This document shows positions 1 through 8,390 of a stretch of DNA of 50,147 nt, one piece after another. Made by a program: the position numbers and the translations under genes. Position 1 is the first letter of the stretch. Each line of letters begins with the position of its first letter. A model generated the notes under the pieces. That model was not told where the DNA came from, did not search any database, and saw nothing but the letters and a program-made list of their open reading frames with translations. This DNA comes from Gammaproteobacteria bacterium. Lineage in GTDB: Bacteria; Pseudomonadota; Gammaproteobacteria; QZLD01. The stretch covers positions 1 to 50,147 of the forward strand of contig QZLE01000064.1 in assembly GCA_004796365.1 (NCBI GenBank), read 5' to 3'.

Positions 1-40
1 CCATCCCTAGATTTTCGAACCAAATTACATTTTCTTGCAT
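1..40 (-). CDS. ppsA: Phosphoenolpyruvate synthase, N-terminal fragment
   Basis: Only the first 13 codons lie in the window; the gene continues past the left edge. The reverse strand reads MQENVIWFENLGM, matching the usual opening of PEP synthase (a VLW-x-x-x-LGM pattern just before the conserved GGKNASLGEM, which is out of view). PEP synthase converts pyruvate, ATP and water to PEP, AMP and phosphate for gluconeogenesis. A GAGGG Shine-Dalgarno element lies 8 bases before this ATG; an in-frame ATG five codons upstream overlaps that element and is less likely. The divergent ppsR, about 350 bases away, is the classic partner and supports the call. It is too short for the ORF track. Confidence 0.8.
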   Translation of the reverse strand, partial: MQENVIWFENLGM

Positions 41-386
41 GCTTTGCACCCTCATAACTAAATCGGAGCTAAATAAAATGAATGCGAATAATACACTAAA
101 TTATTTTTGAATGCAGTTCTGAATGCGATTTATAAGCATTTTTGTGACGATATAAGGATTGCACAAGATTAGGCTGTTTTTAATATTTTATATAGTTATT
201 TATTTTTCAATATATTATACCAAGTATTTCAGATACTTTATTGATTTTGCTCTTCTTAAAATTGAAATATTACCCAATTGCTTTAGTGAGTTATTTTCAG
301 CGAATATCGCCGATTTTAGTCGAAAATATGATAATTACTTAGTTTTATGCTAAATATATAAACCTTAAAATTAATCTGGACTTACA
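41..386. other. ppsA-ppsR divergent intergenic region
   Basis: About 350 very AT-rich bases between the divergent ppsA and ppsR starts, which must hold both promoters. I cannot single out convincing -35/-10 boxes in so AT-rich a background. The 64-residue ORF at 159-353 has a TTG start, composition dominated by Ile, Phe and Tyr, and no usable ribosome site, so I treat it as chance. Confidence 0.6.
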
Positions 387-1217
387 ATGAGTAATTGCAT
401 ACGCACTGTTTTTTATATTTCTGATGGAACTGGTATTACTGCTGAAACCCTTGGTCAAACCCTTCTTACCCAGTTTCCAAATGTTGAATTTGAGCAGGTT
501 AATATGCCTTTTATCAACACTACTGAAAAGGCAATAAACGCTGTAAGAACCATTAATGAAAATGCAAAGAACAGCTGCGGTAAGCCTTTCGTTTTCTGCA
601 CGATTATTTCTGACCACCTTCGCGAAGTATTAAAAGAGTGCGATGCTTTATTTTTTGATTTTTTTGAAACCTTTATGACCCCTATGGAAAAAGAGCTTGA
701 ATCTGAATCTGCCCATACAGTTGGTCGTTCCCATGGTATGTCGGATTCTAAGAGATATCTCGACAGGATGAATGCAGTAAACTATGCGGTCGATAATGAC
801 GATGGCATTACTACCCGGCATTACGGAAATGCCGATGTAATTATTATTGGTGTTTCCAGATCTGGTAAAACCCCTGTAAGTCTGTACCTTGCACTTCAGC
901 ATGGCATCAGAGCCGCAAACTACCCTTTAACTGATGATGATCTGGAATCCAACATGCTTCCATCCGCTCTTGAACCATACAGAAATAAGATTTTTGGACT
1001 AGTTATTGACCCAATTCGACTGCAGAAAATCAGATTTGAAAGACGTCCGAACAGCAAATACTCGTCCATGGGCCAGTGTAAACATGAAGTTATGGCAATT
1101 AAGAAAATCTTCAAGCGCGAAAGAATCAACTTTGTCGATTCTACTGCAATGTCTATCGAAGAGATTTCAACAACCATTATTCAAAATGCCGGTTTAAAGA
1201 AATACATCCGAAAATAG
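387..1217 (+). CDS. ppsR: PEP synthase regulatory protein (kinase/pyrophosphorylase)
   Basis: Bifunctional regulator of PEP synthase. In this family (DUF299/PpsR) an ADP-dependent kinase phosphorylates a threonine of PpsA to switch it off, and a phosphate-dependent pyrophosphorylase activity reverses this. The 276-residue length is normal. Visible landmarks are the N-terminal FYISDGTGITAETLG and the P-loop GVSRSGKT at residues 155-162. The C-terminal SMGQCKHE and FVDSTAMSIEEIS segments are also typical. Divergent placement next to ppsA fits its role in gluconeogenic control. The gene appears monocistronic. The upstream ribosome site is weak (GGAC, about 8 bases before the ATG). Plastid and Gram-positive relatives act on pyruvate phosphate dikinase, but the ppsA neighbour decides the substrate. 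Confidence 0.95.
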   Translation: MSNCIRTVFYISDGTGITAETLGQTLLTQFPNVEFEQVNMPFINTTEKAINAVRTINENAKNSCGKPFVFCTIISDHLREVLKECDALFFDFFETFMTPMEKELESESAHTVGRSHGMSDSKRYLDRMNAVNYAVDNDDGITTRHYGNADVIIIGVSRSGKTPVSLYLALQHGIRAANYPLTDDDLESNMLPSALEPYRNKIFGLVIDPIRLQKIRFERRPNSKYSSMGQCKHEVMAIKKIFKRERINFVDSTAMSIEEISTTIIQNAGLKKYIRK

Positions 1218-1299
1218 GCACGCTTCCATATCGCCATACAAAAACAATTATTTTGTCAAAACCATGATCTAATTCATATTTCTTAGTATATTGCAGTGC

Positions 1300-1363
1300 T
1301 TATAACAAGGTCAGGAGCTATATTTAACATATATTAATAGAGAACAAATTAGCTTTGTTATAA
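1300..1363. promoter_or_regulatory. Inverted repeat before the first hybrid kinase
   Basis: TTATAACAA at 1300-1308 is matched by its exact reverse complement TTGTTATAA at 1355-1363, ending 5 bases before the kinase ATG at 1369. No Shine-Dalgarno sequence is visible before that ATG. The repeat could be a regulator site or an RNA stem affecting initiation. Nine-base AT-rich matches also arise by chance, so confidence is low. Confidence 0.3.
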
Positions 1364-1368
1364 AAATA

Positions 1369-4300
1369 ATGCCTGAAACCAATAACAAACATATTCAAGT
1401 AAGTGAATACAGTATTGCCGGAGATGTTGATACTACTCTTCAGTCTTTCTTGCCATCTAAAGAGCAATATAAACAAAACTTTGAATTTGGTTTAAAGGCC
1501 GCAGAATCAAATAATATAGATGATTTTTTACAGCTCACACTTCAAGAATGCAAGGATAAATGGGATGTTGACTATCTGGGAGCTCAACTTATTGATGAAG
1601 AAACCAATTCAATAAAGTTTTCATCTATGATCACGCCGGTTAAATTGACTCAAACTGATAATGAGCTTTTAAATACTGAACTTCCTCTAAATGACAAAAT
1701 CTCCATCTCGATATATGCCGCAAATAATCAAAAATGGATGTATTTTGATATTGAAGCTACTGATTCTTCTGCTACAGCAAGTGTAAGTGAAGTTGATAGA
1801 AAGGTTCTTAGTGTATTTCAGTCTAAAGAGAGCATTATTATCCCAATAATTATTCAACAAAAAACTATCGCTATGTTCCACCTTGGAACAATTGAAAATA
1901 AGATAAAGCCTTCCCCAGAATCATTAGAGAATCTGGTCTATTTTTTAAATTCACTCTCCCCGTTTATAAGGATATTTAAAAACCAAAAGAAAATTGAAGA
2001 AAACAACAAAGAGCGGGAGGAGAATACAGCCCTTGTCAGTAAGATAAGTAAAATCATTAACTACGATGAAATATCCAACCTTTTTATCAGCACAATCAAA
2101 AAGAAAACAAACTGCGATGGAGTTATTTATTACAATTTTATCAACACTGAGAACTGCCTAGTCATAAAAGGTCTGAGCTTTCCGTCTAACCTGAAAACCC
2201 TTGAAAGCACCTTTATGAATATGGGCATTGGGCTTCATGAGGACGAGGTCACAGTAAAATGTTTCAAGAAAAATGAGTCAATCAAGATTGATCGAACCAA
2301 CTATAAAGAACACGGTGAAAAAAACGTAGGACAATTCAATGGCTGGAATATTAATGAGATGCTTTTAATGCCGGTAAGCATCCATAACCAATCTCCTGAA
2401 GGCATAATTGCTGTCTTTTATTGTGGCGGCAATAAGGCTTCTTTAGAAGCTCAATCTCATACAAAAAAAATTCTACTTCAATTTTATACCCCACTTAAAA
2501 ATGCATTTAAATACGAAATATTAAAAAACAGCGAAGCAGCTTTTATTTCTGCTCAGGAAGAGCGCAGTAACCTTATTAGGTTTATCAACCTTGTTAATAG
2601 TTTAACTTCAGCTGATACAGTTTATTCAACAATTTGCCAACAAATATTAAGCCTATTTGACTTTGATACCGCTCATATTTTGCTTGAAGAGAATTCAAAA
2701 CTTGTTCCTAAGGGCTGCGTATCTAAACATGGCCGATACAACAACATCTGCACCGAGTGGCAAATTGCAATGCGTGATGTTGAATATCGCACCGATAGCA
2801 TGAAGGGAGCATATCCATATACTTTTAATACAAAAAAAGCATATTTTTTCCCGGATATTCCTTCGGTTATGAATATTAAAATGAGCAAGGAAGACCGTTC
2901 TGTCCTTTCCAGACTAAGTAGTATTCATGAGGTTAAATCAACTCTTAACATACCAATTATAAACCTGGATGAATCAATCGGAGTCATCAGTCTGGTTAGT
3001 TTTGTTACATCGCCTAAACTCACCCAGGAAGACCTGTCATTTTTGGAGTTAATTGGAGAATTCTTTGGATCAGCAATCATAAACGCTGGACTATACACAA
3101 CTATTGCAAATCATAGAAGAGAGCTTGAAAAAACCGTTTACGAGCTTGATTCCACTCAGAAAAAGCTTATTGATACAGAAAGAAAAAGAGCTGAGGCGCT
3201 ACTAATAGCCAAAGAAGCCGCAGAAGCTTCTGCCAGCTCTAAAAGTCAGTTCCTAGCGAATATGAGTCATGAAATCAGGACTCCAATGAATGCCATTATT
3301 GGCATGACCAATCTTGCTTTGCGCCATGAAGTTTCCGAAAAGGTAAAAGACTATCTGCATAAGATCGACAACTCATCAAAAACATTACTACATCTAATCA
3401 ATGATATCCTCGACTTTTCAAAGATCGAATCTGGTAAATTCACCATTGACAGAACTGACTTTTCACTAAGTGAGGTGCTTGACAGTATTGCTGATATCTT
3501 CACCCCCAAGCTCGCTGAAAAACCAGATATAGATATCATTATCCAGATTGATAAATCTATATCTGACTCATTACACGGAGATCCTGCTCGTATCGGCCAG
3601 GTAGTGATAAATATCGTGAATAACGCTATTAAATTCACTACGAGCGGTGAAATTATCATCATCATAACCGAATCTTTAAATACTGAAAACAGTCAAATTT
3701 TAAAATTTTCAATACAAGATACCGGCATTGGAATTAAAGAGGATGTGCTACCCACCCTATTCAACTCATTCACGCAAGCCGATGGATCCATATCCCGCAA
3801 ATATGGCGGTACCGGATTGGGGTTATCTATATGCAAAAGCCTTGTTGAATTAATGGGTGGAAAAATTTGGGCAGAAAGCACCTATGGAGAAGGTAGTACT
3901 TTTTATTTTACGATCCGGTTGGATAAGGCTAAAAAAGACAAAACCAATATCATACATATACCAGATAAACTTAAAGGCAACAGAGTACTTATTGTTGATG
4001 ACAATAAAAGCGTAAGGTTGCAGCTGAAAGATATTCTCAATTCTTATGATTTTAATGCTGATGCTGTTGCATCCGGTAATGAAGCAATTAACAGACTAAA
4101 AGCAGCGCACAATAACCATCAAAACTATGATCTAATTTTCTTGGATTTAAATATGCCGGTTTTGGATGGGGTGCAAACCTCACAAAAAATCTATCTAGAT
4201 GATAGGTTTAACGCGATACCTATAGTCGCAATCGGAACTATGGGGCAGGAAGAGGCTATCAGCAATCTGCGCAATATCGACTCAATAATATATAAACCAT

Positions 4301-5235
4301 TAAAGACCTTAGAAGTTATTGAATCTGCACTGACTGCATTTGACCATAAAATTGACTTAGATACTCGGTCTGATGCTTTAACTACACATCCTGACAAAGG
4401 TCAGCATCCTAAAAAGGCTAATATTGAAAAGATTGCCAAAGAGCACCTATCAGGACATCGAGTTCTGGTTATTGATGACAACAATATCAACCTACAAGTT
4501 GCAAAAGAGCTAATAAATGTGGTTGATGTAAAGGCTGATCTTGCTGATAACGCTAAAGCCGGAATAGAAATGCTTCGGAAGAATAAATATGGCTTAGTTT
4601 TAATGGATATTCAGATGCCAGAGATCAATGGCTACGAAGCCACAAAGATAATCAGAGAAGATTCAGATATCAAGGACACTATTATTGTCGCAATAACTGC
4701 AAATGCTATGGATGGAGATAAAGGTGAATGCCTGAAAGCAGGTATGGATGACTATATATCAAAACCTATAAACCCAGACTCGTTATACCGCATGTTACTT
4801 AAATGGCTTGAGAAAAATGAGGTTGTTAAGGCAGATAGCCTGCATCAATTCTCTTTAGGAAGCAGTGGCCAGAAAACTGCTGCCACTAGCAAAAACAAAA
4901 TAGATTTCGAACTAGCGATCAAAAAGATTGGAAATAACAAGAACTTATACAATAAACTGGCCGGAGATTTTTGTAGAGACTTTGCAAATCACCCGAAACA
5001 AATTAGTGACGCAATAACCAATAAAGAAGTAGAACTTGCGCACAGGTTAACCCATACGGTTAAGGGAGTTGCAGGAACTTTTGGTGCGGATTTTTTATAT
5101 GAATCGGCACAGATGCTCGAGTCTCAGCTCAAGCGCAACGAAACTGACAATATTGAGCTATCTTTGTCAATGTTCGAAAAAGACTTTCAAGACTGCATTG
5201 CGCAATTAACTGCTTTTCTGCATGAAGAAGACTAA
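1369..5235 (+). CDS. Hybrid sensor histidine kinase with GAF domains, two receivers and Hpt
   Basis: A 1288-residue soluble multi-step phosphorelay kinase with no membrane segment. From the N-terminus there are probably three GAF-like modules (about 40-190, 225-400 and 420-590), then a charged coiled coil (about 590-625). Next comes a HisKA domain with NMSHEIRTPMN, whose phospho-acceptor is His634. The ATPase domain carries an N-box (NIVNNAIKFT), DTGIGI and GGTGLGLSI. Receiver 1 has VDD, Asp926 in LDLNMP and a KPL lysine. Receiver 2 has IDD, Asp1080 in MDIQMP and a KPI lysine. A C-terminal Hpt domain has the HTVKG motif with His1229. All phosphotransfer residues are intact, so the full His-Asp-His path is possible. 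It is the only kinase here with an Hpt. It ends 24 bases from the convergent kinase at 5260-8106. The ligand is unknown. Confidence 0.93.
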   Translation: MPETNNKHIQVSEYSIAGDVDTTLQSFLPSKEQYKQNFEFGLKAAESNNIDDFLQLTLQECKDKWDVDYLGAQLIDEETNSIKFSSMITPVKLTQTDNELLNTELPLNDKISISIYAANNQKWMYFDIEATDSSATASVSEVDRKVLSVFQSKESIIIPIIIQQKTIAMFHLGTIENKIKPSPESLENLVYFLNSLSPFIRIFKNQKKIEENNKEREENTALVSKISKIINYDEISNLFISTIKKKTNCDGVIYYNFINTENCLVIKGLSFPSNLKTLESTFMNMGIGLHEDEVTVKCFKKNESIKIDRTNYKEHGEKNVGQFNGWNINEMLLMPVSIHNQSPEGIIAVFYCGGNKASLEAQSHTKKILLQFYTPLKNAFKYEILKNSEAAFISAQEERSNLIRFINLVNSLTSADTVYSTICQQILSLFDFDTAHILLEENSKLVPKGCVSKHGRYNNICTEWQIAMRDVEYRTDSMKGAYPYTFNTKKAYFFPDIPSVMNIKMSKEDRSVLSRLSSIHEVKSTLNIPIINLDESIGVISLVSFVTSPKLTQEDLSFLELIGEFFGSAIINAGLYTTIANHRRELEKTVYELDSTQKKLIDTERKRAEALLIAKEAAEASASSKSQFLANMSHEIRTPMNAIIGMTNLALRHEVSEKVKDYLHKIDNSSKTLLHLINDILDFSKIESGKFTIDRTDFSLSEVLDSIADIFTPKLAEKPDIDIIIQIDKSISDSLHGDPARIGQVVINIVNNAIKFTTSGEIIIIITESLNTENSQILKFSIQDTGIGIKEDVLPTLFNSFTQADGSISRKYGGTGLGLSICKSLVELMGGKIWAESTYGEGSTFYFTIRLDKAKKDKTNIIHIPDKLKGNRVLIVDDNKSVRLQLKDILNSYDFNADAVASGNEAINRLKAAHNNHQNYDLIFLDLNMPVLDGVQTSQKIYLDDRFNAIPIVAIGTMGQEEAISNLRNIDSIIYKPLKTLEVIESALTAFDHKIDLDTRSDALTTHPDKGQHPKKANIEKIAKEHLSGHRVLVIDDNNINLQVAKELINVVDVKADLADNAKAGIEMLRKNKYGLVLMDIQMPEINGYEATKIIREDSDIKDTIIVAITANAMDGDKGECLKAGMDDYISKPINPDSLYRMLLKWLEKNEVVKADSLHQFSLGSSGQKTAATSKNKIDFELAIKKIGNNKNLYNKLAGDFCRDFANHPKQISDAITNKEVELAHRLTHTVKGVAGTFGADFLYESAQMLESQLKRNETDNIELSLSMFEKDFQDCIAQLTAFLHEED

Positions 5236-5259
5236 TCGTATAAGCAAATAAGCAGCTAG

Positions 5260-8106
5260 CTATTTTAGTTTTACTCCCTGCGTACCTTCCGACGCCAACA
5301 ACCAGCGATCAAGCGTGTCTTGAAGCTGTTCAAGCCTTACCGGTTTCGAAAGGTGGTCATTCATTCCTGCATTAAGGCACTTCTCCTTATAACCAGTTGC
5401 GGCATGCGCAGTAAGTGCAATAATTGGAACAGGTGGCTTGCCTTCAGACTCTTCTCTTTCTCTGATAATTTGCGTTGCCTGATACCCGCTCATTACCGGC
5501 ATCTCGCAGTCCATGATAATAGCATCATAATTAACTTTAGAAGACGCATTCACTGCTTCCTGGCCATTAGTTGATACATCGGCGTGATAACCAAGCTTAA
5601 GCAGAAGACCCAGAGCAACCTTTTGGTTAATGATATTATCTTCAACCAGCAGAATTCTTCTGGCCTTATAATCTTTTTCCTGAAGCGTATGACGAGTAAC
5701 CAGTACTTGATCTTGGTGCTGCTCATCAATTCCCATTACCGTTGCAATACAATCGTAAATCTGCGCCTGAGTAATCGGCTTTGTGAAATAGCCGTTAAAA
5801 CCTGATTCACGTGCAAGTTTTCCATCACCACGCACACTAACAGATGTAAGAAGCACCAACTTCATACTTGCAAGAACCGGATCCTCTCGGATGGTTTTTG
5901 CAAGCTCAATACCATCCATGCCCGGCATATTACGATCGATAATTGCAAGGTCATATGGTTTACCTTGCACAACAGCATGCCTGAGTTCTTTAAGCGCTTC
6001 CTCACCGCCCGGCTTGGTTGTACAAAGAATATCTTTAGTTTCAAGCACACGTTCAAGAATTTCCAAACTGGTTGGGTTGTCATCAACGCACATAACACGT
6101 AGCCCCTTGATATCATCAAGTGGCTTAAATTTAGGCATGTGTTCTTCAACGGATTTAGAGCGAATAGTAAACCAGAATGTACTACCTTTACCATCTTCAG
6201 ATTTAAGACCAATCTCTCCATCAAACATATTGACCAAACGGCGGCACACATTCAGCCCCAGTCCCATACCTTGAGATGACGCTTGAATTGCTGACTCATC
6301 GGATACAGGCTGTGAAAATCCTTGGCTAATAAGTTTTCTGCGCTCTTCAGACATGCCCTGACCAGTATCAGAAATCTGAATCTCAAGAATATTACCGTGC
6401 TCATCTTCCCCAACATGGTCAGCGCGCACAATAATCTCGCCACGTGGAGTGTATTTAACAGCATTACTTAGTAGATTATTCAGTATCTGCCTGAATCTGG
6501 TTGGGTCACCGCAAATGACTGCAGGAACTGCTGGCGATATCAGGCAAGAAATAGTAACCGGCTTATCAACAACAACACGCTCATATACGCGACAAAGCTC
6601 TTCAATAACTCTACGCATATCAAAATTGATATGCTCAAAATCAAGTTTACCGGATTCGATCCTTGAGAAATCAAGTACATCATTCATTACCGCCAGCAGG
6701 GCATTACCTGAACTTATTGCTGTATCAAGCAATTCGGTTTGCTTCTCGTTTAAGCTTTCTTGCTTTAAAAGAGTAAGCATGCCAAGAACACCATTCATTG
6801 GAGTTCTAATTTCATCACTGGTATTTGACAAGAACTCGGTTTTTGCTCTAGATGCAGCGCGAACATCTTCAAGAGCATGATCCAGCAGTACGTTTTTGGC
6901 CTCCAGTTCACTTGTATATTCAGCCAACTGCTGCTCCATCTGCGCACGTTTAGTTACATCACGGAACATACCAATATATTTTACCTTGTTGCCATGAATG
7001 AGGCGCGATATACCAAGTTCAAGGGAAAACTTTTTCCTCTCGATTGTAAAGCCTTCAATGGGAATTACAGGATGCGCGTTACCACCCAGCTGGGTATCTT
7101 CAACCGAATGGAAATCCCCACTATCGATTCTAGCCTTAATCCCAGGAATAAATGTTTCAATATTTTCACCAACACCCTGACCCTTTTCACAACCTAACAT
7201 GCGTTGAGCTGATGGGTTCAAAGTTTCAATAACACCGGTATGATCAGAAAGGAAGATACCATCAACAGCCCTGTCAAAGATGGACTGCATCCTTTCAGCT
7301 GTACCACTTTGCACTACCTCTCTTTTTTGAACAGAGTCACGCATCATTTTAAAGCTTGTGATCAATGACCCAATTTCATCATTCCTACCTCGCGGCAGCC
7401 TGACATTATAATCACCTGATGCTGAGGCCCAGATTGCACGGGCAATTTTTGATATAGGGCTGATTATCTGAGTTTCAAATATAATCGTTATTAGGATTAT
7501 TGCTCCCAGAAAGTTCCAGATTAGCAGCATTTCCCAATTGCGATGTATAGGCATACTGTCATAGCCCATATCGTATTCAAGCACAAAATAACCAAGCTTT
7601 TTGCCATTTTCCAGGATATCGCGTTGATATTTTTTTGTAAGTGTGAGCTGTTTGCCTAATGCTTTATTAACAGTCTTTGAAAGCGCAATAGGCTGGCTGT
7701 TTTCATTAGTCTGTTCAGCATTAGGCTCAGTTTTTGTTGAAAGCTGGTTTAAATTTTCATGTACAGAAGGTTTTTTACTACCCGGGGTTGTTTCTATACC
7801 ACGCCATTTATTAATTTCGTGTGTTAGCAGCTTATCATTATCATCGTAAACACTAATAGACAGCCAGTCATCTCTCATTGCAAAGGCCATATTCAACCTT
7901 TTAGTTAGCTCTGCTTTATCTTTTTGTTTTAAAGGCAAAACCAGTACAGCTGTCAAAACATCTGCCCGATCCGCAATGCGTTCCTGTTTCGCAGCATCTT
8001 CTTTCTTAGTTAAAGCATGAATCCAATACTGATCAAGGTAAATCAGCTCAATTAAACCTAGAGCTAAAAGCAAAAAGATCAATTTGGTACGAATACGCAA
8101 CGGCAT
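5260..8106 (-). CDS. Membrane hybrid histidine kinase with Asp in place of the acceptor His
   Basis: A 948-residue BarA-like hybrid kinase. Membrane helix 1 is about residues 8-25, followed by a periplasmic sensor of about 165 residues, helix 2 at about 195-212, HAMP, and PAS (about 275-390). HisKA, an ATPase domain and two receivers follow. The ATPase motifs are present (N-box LNNLLSNAVKYT, DTGQGM, GMGLGL). Receiver 1 has VDD and Asp724 in IDRNMP; receiver 2 has VED and Asp866 in MDCEMP, with a KPV lysine. There is no Hpt. The oddity is the H-box, which reads NTSDEIRTPMNG instead of NMSHEIRTPMNG. Residue 431 is GAT (Asp), not His, so ordinary autophosphorylation should be impossible. It may be a pseudokinase that takes phosphate on its receivers from another protein, such as the Hpt of the convergent neighbour. 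A start at 8106 gives a sensible membrane N-terminus. Confidence 0.92.
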   Translation of the reverse strand: MPLRIRTKLIFLLLALGLIELIYLDQYWIHALTKKEDAAKQERIADRADVLTAVLVLPLKQKDKAELTKRLNMAFAMRDDWLSISVYDDNDKLLTHEINKWRGIETTPGSKKPSVHENLNQLSTKTEPNAEQTNENSQPIALSKTVNKALGKQLTLTKKYQRDILENGKKLGYFVLEYDMGYDSMPIHRNWEMLLIWNFLGAIILITIIFETQIISPISKIARAIWASASGDYNVRLPRGRNDEIGSLITSFKMMRDSVQKREVVQSGTAERMQSIFDRAVDGIFLSDHTGVIETLNPSAQRMLGCEKGQGVGENIETFIPGIKARIDSGDFHSVEDTQLGGNAHPVIPIEGFTIERKKFSLELGISRLIHGNKVKYIGMFRDVTKRAQMEQQLAEYTSELEAKNVLLDHALEDVRAASRAKTEFLSNTSDEIRTPMNGVLGMLTLLKQESLNEKQTELLDTAISSGNALLAVMNDVLDFSRIESGKLDFEHINFDMRRVIEELCRVYERVVVDKPVTISCLISPAVPAVICGDPTRFRQILNNLLSNAVKYTPRGEIIVRADHVGEDEHGNILEIQISDTGQGMSEERRKLISQGFSQPVSDESAIQASSQGMGLGLNVCRRLVNMFDGEIGLKSEDGKGSTFWFTIRSKSVEEHMPKFKPLDDIKGLRVMCVDDNPTSLEILERVLETKDILCTTKPGGEEALKELRHAVVQGKPYDLAIIDRNMPGMDGIELAKTIREDPVLASMKLVLLTSVSVRGDGKLARESGFNGYFTKPITQAQIYDCIATVMGIDEQHQDQVLVTRHTLQEKDYKARRILLVEDNIINQKVALGLLLKLGYHADVSTNGQEAVNASSKVNYDAIIMDCEMPVMSGYQATQIIREREESEGKPPVPIIALTAHAATGYKEKCLNAGMNDHLSKPVRLEQLQDTLDRWLLASEGTQGVKLK

Positions 8107-8200
8107 CTACTCCTAATATTTGACAGATAATTTCTGCCAACATAGCTATGACAAAACAAGCTACAAATAATCACAGTGATAAGATATAAATATAGGTCAT

Positions 8201-8377
8201 TTAACCTGCGATTTCATGGCTAATATTAAAATTCTGTAACAGACGATATACCCTTAGCTTACAAGTTTCAAGCGTCTCCGCAGAATATGGGTTTACAGTG
8301 TTTGCAAGTGAATTTTCCGCAGCAACTTTTAGCTTTGTACCTTTCGAATTTTTATATGAAAAATCAATCGATAACAT
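8201..8377 (-). CDS. Possible small protein downstream of propionyl-CoA synthase
   Basis: A 58-codon reading frame, just too short for the ORF track. It starts 13 bases after the stop of the propionyl-CoA synthase gene on the same strand. The product begins MLSIDFSYKNSKG and ends NFNISHEIAG. Its composition is fairly protein-like (not dominated by Asn, Lys, Ile and Phe as random frames are here), and it nearly fills the 284-base gap before the next gene. Against it, there is no Shine-Dalgarno sequence, so translation would need coupling to the upstream gene. I recognise no family and assign no function. Confidence 0.28.
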   Translation of the reverse strand: MLSIDFSYKNSKGTKLKVAAENSLANTVNPYSAETLETCKLRVYRLLQNFNISHEIAG

Positions 8378-8390
8378 TAACGTTATAATT

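Noticed and set aside
159-353. 64-residue hydrophobic ORF between ppsA and ppsR
   Set aside because: TTG start, no proper ribosome site, composition expected of translated AT-rich DNA, and it lies in a divergent promoter region.
5862-7197. Several ORFs of 70-143 residues on both strands within the 5260-8106 kinase
   Set aside because: They are shadow frames of a gene with clear domain motifs and have no recognisable products.
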